From positions 1 to 18,296 of the forward strand of contig JBAZCN010000055.1 of the NCBI GenBank assembly GCA_041655035.1: a stretch of DNA of 18,296 nucleotides. The letters run 5' to 3'. The position numbers and the translations under genes are program-made. This stretch comes from NAT127 sp041655035 (GTDB lineage: Bacteria > Pseudomonadota > Gammaproteobacteria > Pseudomonadales > Porticoccaceae). The first letter of the stretch is position 1; the number at the start of each line of letters is the position of its first letter. This document shows, in pieces, positions 14,202-18,296 of this stretch. The notes under the pieces were generated by a model that was not told the origin of the DNA, searched no databases, and saw only the letters and a program-made list of their open reading frames with translations.

Positions 14202-14207
14202 AGTATA
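14202..14207 (-). promoter_or_regulatory. Possible -10 element of the lipoprotein gene
   Basis: TATACT on the minus strand (14207-14202) lies about 48 nt upstream of the GTG start, in the 94-bp argS-lipoprotein gap. No good -35 hexamer is visible at 17 nt, so this is weak support that the lipoprotein has its own promoter rather than depending on argS. Confidence 0.35.
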
Positions 14208-14248
14208 GGCGCACATTCCCGGGGTTCACTATATTGCCCCCAGGCTGG

Positions 14249-15988
14249 CTACATTTTCTCCATGACCTCGATACCGAGCAGTTCCAGCCCCTTGGCGAGC
14301 ACCCCGGCGGTGGTGTTCGCCAGTTGCAGGCGGCTGGCGCGCAGGTCAGCGCTGACGCCGTCCTTGAGGATGGGGCAATGCTCGTAGAAGCCCATGAAGG
14401 CGCTGGCCAGGTCATAGAGATAATTGCAGAGAATATGAGGGTAGGCCTCCGCCGCCACTTGCTCGACGACGTCGTCGAATTGCAGCAGTTTCATGGCCAG
14501 CTGTTTTTCGTGGGGCGCGATAATGAGGATCCGGCTGTCGAGGGTCTCGGGGTCCACAGCGGCGCGGCGGAAAATGCTGCGGATCCGCGTGTAGGCGTAT
14601 TGCAGGTAGGGTGCGGTGTTGCCCTCGAAGCTGAGCATGGCGTCCCAGTTGAAGAGGTAGTCGTTGGTGCGGGTCTTGCTCAGGTCGGCATACTTGATGG
14701 CGCCGATGCCCACCTTGCGGGCGACCTCGGCGCGCGCCTCCGGCGACAAGTCAGGGTCTTTTTCGGCGACCAGACGGTCGGCGCGCTCCACCGCCTCGGC
14801 CAGCAGGTCGGCGAGCTTGACGGTGCCGCCGCTGCGGGTTTTGAAGGGCCTGCCGTCGGCGCCCATCATGGTGCCGAAGGGGTGGTGTTCGAGGCTGATG
14901 CCCTCGGGGACGAAGCCGGCCTTGCGGGCGGTGGCGAACACCTGCTTCATGTGCAGCGACTGGCGGGCGTCGATGAAATAGAGAACGCGGTGCGCGCCGA
15001 GCACGCCGGCGCGGTAGCGCAGGGCGGCGAGATCGGTTGTGGCATAAAGGTAGCCGCCGTCGGATTTCTGCACGATCATCGCGCTCGGGCTGCCGTTCCT
15101 GTCGGCCAGTTCCGGCAGGAATACCACTTCGGCGCCCTGGTCTTCGGCGGCGAGCCCCCGGGCGCGGAGATCGCCCACCACCTGGGCGAGGTCGTCGTTA
15201 TAGGCGCTTTCGGGGCGGATATCCCCGTGGCGCAGGGTGACGTTGAGGATATGGTAGATCTCCGCGCTGTGGGCCACTGAAATGTCGATGAACAGTTGCC
15301 ACAGCTCGCGGCAGTGGCGGTCGCCGGATTGCAGCTTGACGACGTAGTTGCGGGCCCTGGTGGCGAACGCCGGATCGTCGTCGAAGTGCCTTTTGGCCTG
15401 TTGGTAGAAGGTTTCGAGGTCCTTGAGGGCCATCTCCGGTTTTTCGCCCACGCCGAGCTGATCTTCGAGCTCGGCGATCAGCATGCCGAACTGGGTACCC
15501 CAGTCGCCCATATGATTCTGGCGGATGACGTGGTGGCCCAGGTATTCGAGCACCCGCGCCACGGCGTCGCCGATGATGGTGCTGCGCAGGTGGCCGACGT
15601 GCATTTCCTTGGCGAGGTTGGGGGAGGAATAGTCGACCACGATGGTCAGGGGCGGGTCGGCGCTGCGGATCGGAGCCGCCAGCGCGGTCGCCAGCGCCGC
15701 TGCCTGGGCGGCCAGAAAGTCCGGGTCGAGATGGATGTTGATGAAGCCAGGGCCGGCGATCTCGACGGTTTCGGCGATATTCGCCAGGTCGAGGTTGTCG
15801 ACGATGCGCTGGGCAAGCTCCCGGGGCGGCGTTTTCAATCGCTTGGCGGCCGCCATGGCGCCGTTGGCCTGGTAGTCGCCAAAACCTTCCCGGGTGCTCA
15901 GGGCGATGCTGGGGTTGCAGCCATCGGGGATGCCTGCGGCGGTCATCGCGGCCTGGAAGCGGTCGTTGAGAAGGGTGCGGATGGTCAT
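14249..15988 (-). CDS. argS: Arginyl-tRNA synthetase
   Basis: A class I aminoacyl-tRNA synthetase of 579 aa (E. coli 577) that charges tRNA-Arg in the cytoplasm. The N-terminal Arg_tRNA_synt_N domain occupies about 1-88. The catalytic core has VDYSSPNLAKEMHVGHLRST with the HIGH-type motif HVGH at 130-133. The KMSKS position is replaced by a GTMMGADGRPFKTRSGGTV segment, as is usual in ArgRS lacking canonical KMSKS. The C-terminal DALR anticodon-binding domain begins near YLQYAYTRIRSIFRRA. The start ATG 15988 gives the standard MTIRTLLNDRF N-terminus. No frameshift or unusual residue was noted. It is divergent from the MFS gene and upstream of the lipoprotein gene. Confidence 0.98.
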   Translation of the reverse strand: MTIRTLLNDRFQAAMTAAGIPDGCNPSIALSTREGFGDYQANGAMAAAKRLKTPPRELAQRIVDNLDLANIAETVEIAGPGFINIHLDPDFLAAQAAALATALAAPIRSADPPLTIVVDYSSPNLAKEMHVGHLRSTIIGDAVARVLEYLGHHVIRQNHMGDWGTQFGMLIAELEDQLGVGEKPEMALKDLETFYQQAKRHFDDDPAFATRARNYVVKLQSGDRHCRELWQLFIDISVAHSAEIYHILNVTLRHGDIRPESAYNDDLAQVVGDLRARGLAAEDQGAEVVFLPELADRNGSPSAMIVQKSDGGYLYATTDLAALRYRAGVLGAHRVLYFIDARQSLHMKQVFATARKAGFVPEGISLEHHPFGTMMGADGRPFKTRSGGTVKLADLLAEAVERADRLVAEKDPDLSPEARAEVARKVGIGAIKYADLSKTRTNDYLFNWDAMLSFEGNTAPYLQYAYTRIRSIFRRAAVDPETLDSRILIIAPHEKQLAMKLLQFDDVVEQVAAEAYPHILCNYLYDLASAFMGFYEHCPILKDGVSADLRASRLQLANTTAGVLAKGLELLGIEVMEKM

Positions 15989-16018
15989 GGCGTGTCCAAT
16001 GGCATGGCTGGGGTGGGG

Positions 16019-16046
16019 ATTTTAGTCCAGCAGAGGGCCAATGCAA
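16019..16046 (-). promoter_or_regulatory. Predicted argS promoter
   Basis: On the minus strand TTGCAT (16046-16041) and TAAAAT (16024-16019) are separated by 16 nt; the -10 matches consensus at five of six positions, the -35 only at three. Transcription would start about 24 nt upstream of ATG 15988. The remainder of the divergent region 16047-16243 shows nothing further that I can name. Confidence 0.45.
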
Positions 16047-16243
16047 CATCGTTGCTCCATTGTCCCCGGCGATCACGCGATATCTGCTTGGGGGCGTCTG
16101 GTCTTGCTGGCGGCGCCAGTGTCGCCGACTCGAAGCCCTGTTCGCACATGGCGCGGTCACCATGAGGCCGGCGGTCGGCGCCGTTACCGTCGGATGGCGC
16201 CCGGTGCCGGCGCTTTTGCACAGGGCGGGGCATTGCGCCGATA

Positions 16244-17440
16244 ATGACGACTGTCATCCACGCCGCCCCGACTGTTGCCAGGACCTCTGTGCCCACTGCC
16301 ATTCCCTATGCTCGTCTTTCCAATTTCTACTTCTGGTACTATGGGTTACAGGGGATTTTTCATCCTTTTTGGCCAATCTTTCTCAGCTCCCGGCACTTCA
16401 CTGCCGGCGAGATCGGCCAGTTGCTCGCGATCCAGATGGCGACGCGGATTCTCTCTCCCAACCTGTGGGGCTGGGTCGCGGATCACACCGGCAGGCGAAC
16501 GACCACGGTCCGGGTGGGGGCGGCTCTCGGTGTGGCGTTCTTCTCCGGGATTTTCGTGGCCGACGGCTTTTGGGCGACAGCGCTGGTAATGGCGGGCTAC
16601 AGTTTTTTCTGGAATGCGGTGATGCCCCAGTTCGAGGCGCTGACCCTCGATCATCTCCATCGCCAGCCACAGAGATACAGCATCATCCGGGTCTGGGGAT
16701 CGGTGGGTTTCATCGTGACGGTGATGGGCGGCGGCTACTGGCTGGACGGTGCGGTGGAGGATTTCCGCTTCCTGGGGCTCGGTTTCCTCACCATGATCTG
16801 GCTGGCGTCGCTGTGGGTGCCGGCCGCACCGCGCCAGCCGGCAAGGCCCAGAGGAGGCGATCTGTGGCGGGTGCTGAGCCAGGGCAGGGTGGCGGCGTTT
16901 CTGCTGGTGTCTTGTCTGCTGCAGGTGGCGCACGGTATCTACTACGGATTCTACAGCCTGCAACTGGAGGCCGCGGGCTATGCGCCGGCCACCATCGGGT
17001 TGTTCTGGGCGCTGAGCGTCGTCGCCGAGGTGGTGCTGTTCATGGCCATGCGCGGCCTGTTGACCCGCTGGAACCTGCGCCAGATCCTGCTCGTCAGCCT
17101 CGGGATGACGGTGCTGCGCTGGTTGCTGATCGGCCATTTCAGCGGCTGGCTGGCGGTGCTGTTGCTGGCCCAGTGCCTGCATGCCCTCAGCTTTGGCGCC
17201 TGCCACGCGGTGTCGGTGGAATATCTGCGGCGGTTCTTCCCCAGGGGATTGCTGGGCCAGGGCCAGGCTCTCTACTCGGCGGCGAGCTTCGGTGCCGGCG
17301 GGGCGCTCGGCGCGTTGCTGGGCGGGCTGCTATGGCGCGAGGCCGGCGCCCTGGCCTTCGATGTGGCGGCGCTGGCAACACTGGCGGCGCTGCTGGTGGC
17401 GTTTTTCTATCTCAAAGAGGACGGGGCCGCGGAACCTTGA
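16244..17440 (+). CDS. MFS transporter (HcaT / 3-phenylpropionate permease-like)
   Basis: A 398-aa inner-membrane protein with about 12 hydrophobic segments. The opening YARLSNFYFWYYGLQGIFHP plus FWPIFL, then ILSPNLWGWVADHTGRRTTT (MFS loop 2-3 signature) and YSIIRVWGSVGFIVTVMGGG resemble the HcaT/LacY-like proton symporters (MFS_1-like) found across proteobacteria. Substrate is unknown; HcaT homology does not prove phenylpropionate transport, and no aromatic catabolism genes lie beside it. ATG 16244 lacks a good ribosome binding site; an in-frame GTG at 16289 has AGGA 5 nt upstream and would shorten the N-terminal tail by 15 residues, so it may be the true start. It is divergent from argS. 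Confidence 0.88.
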   Translation: MTTVIHAAPTVARTSVPTAIPYARLSNFYFWYYGLQGIFHPFWPIFLSSRHFTAGEIGQLLAIQMATRILSPNLWGWVADHTGRRTTTVRVGAALGVAFFSGIFVADGFWATALVMAGYSFFWNAVMPQFEALTLDHLHRQPQRYSIIRVWGSVGFIVTVMGGGYWLDGAVEDFRFLGLGFLTMIWLASLWVPAAPRQPARPRGGDLWRVLSQGRVAAFLLVSCLLQVAHGIYYGFYSLQLEAAGYAPATIGLFWALSVVAEVVLFMAMRGLLTRWNLRQILLVSLGMTVLRWLLIGHFSGWLAVLLLAQCLHALSFGACHAVSVEYLRRFFPRGLLGQGQALYSAASFGAGGALGALLGGLLWREAGALAFDVAALATLAALLVAFFYLKEDGAAEP

Positions 17441-17533
17441 CCGGGGCCCCATCCGGGTCCGCCGATCGTCGCGGCCAGCGAGAATGTCGGGGCGCTCTGG
17501 GTCGCCGGCACTCGCGGCTGGCGATCGATGTGC

Positions 17534-17539
17534 TAGCAT
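17534..17539 (+). promoter_or_regulatory. Possible extended -10 promoter of the Lon-related gene
   Basis: TGCTAGCAT fits the extended -10 pattern TGn-TAnnnT, 35 nt upstream of the start ATG. No clear -35 is seen, which extended -10 promoters tolerate. It lies in the 134-bp gap after the MFS gene. Confidence 0.3.
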
Positions 17540-17574
17540 GATCTGGAGACCAGCTTGTCCATAAAGGAGGGGCA

Positions 17575-18296
17575 ATGGGCCAGGGCAGCAATAATCACCG
17601 CGATCACGATTTCCGCAAACCCCTTACCGCGAGGCAGCTCTACCGGGCCTGTGAGCCGGAAGAGTTGCCTTTTGCCACCACCGAGGAGCTCGCGCCCCTC
17701 GACGACCACTTCGGCCAGGATCGCGCGGTCGAGGCCCTGCGCTTTGGCTTCGAGATGCGCCACGATGGCTACAATGTCTTTTTGTTCGGTTCCCCGGGCA
17801 CCGGCAAGCACGAACTGCTGGAAGACCTGCTCGGCGACAATGGCGAGCCGCTGGCCGAACTGCGGGACTGGTGTTACGTCAACAATTTCGACGCACCCCA
17901 CAAGCCCATTGCGCTGTCGCTGCCGCCGGGCATGGGGCGGCGGCTGCGCGCCGACATGGCGCATTGCGTCGAGGACCTGCTGGCGAGCATTCCCGCCGCT
18001 TTCCAGAGCGATGAATACCAGACGCGCTTGCAGGAAATGGGCGAGCAGTATTCGCAGCGGGAGCAGAAAGCCTTCCAGGAGCTGGGCGAAAAGGCCAGGG
18101 CGGAGAATATCGCGCTGATCCAGACACCCAATGGCTATACCCTGGCGCCGATGCGCGATGACAAGATCCTCGCGCCCCAGGATTTCGAGGCGCTGCCGGA
18201 AGAAGAGCAGAAGCATACCCTGGAGGTGATCGAATCGCTCAAGGATGATCTCAAGGCCATCGTCCGCCAACTGCCTCTGTGGGTGAAAGAGGGCCG
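17575..18296 (+). CDS. Lon-related AAA ATP-dependent protease (partial, 5' part)
   Basis: The first 240 codons of a gene cut by the right edge. It starts MGQGSNNHRDHDFRKPLTAR at ATG 17575 behind a strong AAAGGAGG with 4 nt spacing. The segment ELAPLDDHFGQDRAVEALRF leads into Walker A, FGSPGTGKHE (P-loop about 72-79). A NNFDAPHKPIALSLPPGMGR block and a long Glu-rich helical region (about 145-240) follow. This arrangement is that of the AAA_32 / Lon-related putative proteases (LonB-like, YcbZ-type), in which the first ATPase half is interrupted by a coiled insertion and a Lon Ser-Lys protease domain ends the protein. The protease domain is outside the window, so catalysis cannot be confirmed. 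Confidence 0.88.
   Translation, partial: MGQGSNNHRDHDFRKPLTARQLYRACEPEELPFATTEELAPLDDHFGQDRAVEALRFGFEMRHDGYNVFLFGSPGTGKHELLEDLLGDNGEPLAELRDWCYVNNFDAPHKPIALSLPPGMGRRLRADMAHCVEDLLASIPAAFQSDEYQTRLQEMGEQYSQREQKAFQELGEKARAENIALIQTPNGYTLAPMRDDKILAPQDFEALPEEEQKHTLEVIESLKDDLKAIVRQLPLWVKEG

Noticed and set aside
14063..15280. 405-codon plus-strand open frame opposite argS
   Set aside because: Antisense to argS with Gly/Ala/Val-rich translation typical of shadow frames in GC-rich DNA.
16060..17541. 493-codon plus-strand open frame over the MFS gene
   Set aside because: Same strand as the MFS gene but another frame; translation has no membrane-protein pattern, whereas the MFS frame has twelve hydrophobic segments.
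1..18296. Search for CRISPR arrays, tRNA or rRNA genes, transposases, integrases, toxin-antitoxin pairs and defence genes
   Set aside because: No regularly spaced repeats, tRNA-like TTCRA arm with cloverleaf, or mobile or defence gene motifs were recognised by reading; a tRNAscan or profile search would settle it.

Overview
The window is GC-rich (roughly 65% by eye) and densely packed with housekeeping genes. It is chromosomal DNA from a gammaproteobacterium: FldB, Bfr/Bfd, TrmL, the MnmC two-domain fusion, class 2 PyrD and ArgS all read as gammaproteobacterial types. The DUF1214-like and VOC genes and the GC content suggest a marine oligotroph such as a Cellvibrionales/Halieaceae-type bacterium, but that placement is a guess. 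I see no prophage, integrase, transposase, CRISPR array, rRNA or tRNA gene.

Layout. 1-2131 (minus): a moxR - DUF58 - DUF4381 operon, cut by the left edge. 2138-2687: a 550-bp gene-poor stretch holding a perfect 29-bp inverted repeat (2470-2545) and degenerate sequence. 2688-3428 (minus): an SDR oxidoreductase. 3700-4719 (plus): pyrD. 4787-5026 (minus) and 5215-5679 (plus): divergent bfd and bfr, with a Fur-box-like site inside the bfd promoter. 5934-9127 (minus): trmL - fldB - mnmC, with mnmC carrying a one-base frameshift at a nine-C tract in the linker between its two domains. 9198-9968 (plus): a VIT1/CCC1-type metal transporter, convergent with a DUF502 membrane protein (9989-10582, minus). 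10773-12649 (plus): a VOC-fold gene followed by a DUF1214-like gene. 12713-13336 (plus): a MarC-family membrane protein. 13360-14154 (minus): a META/DUF4377 lipoprotein downstream of argS (14249-15988, minus). 16244-17440 (plus): an MFS transporter. 17575-end (plus): the start of a Lon-related AAA protease gene, cut by the right edge.

Themes. There is an iron block (Bfd, Bfr and, about 4 kb away, a VIT1-type Fe/Mn transporter) and a tRNA wobble-modification block (TrmL and MnmC, with a flavodoxin between them). The most notable anomaly is the mnmC frameshift. As written, the C-terminal FAD domain is out of frame with the methyltransferase domain, although both domains look intact. I did not find convincing evidence of a new multi-gene system; most of the window is ordinary core genome.
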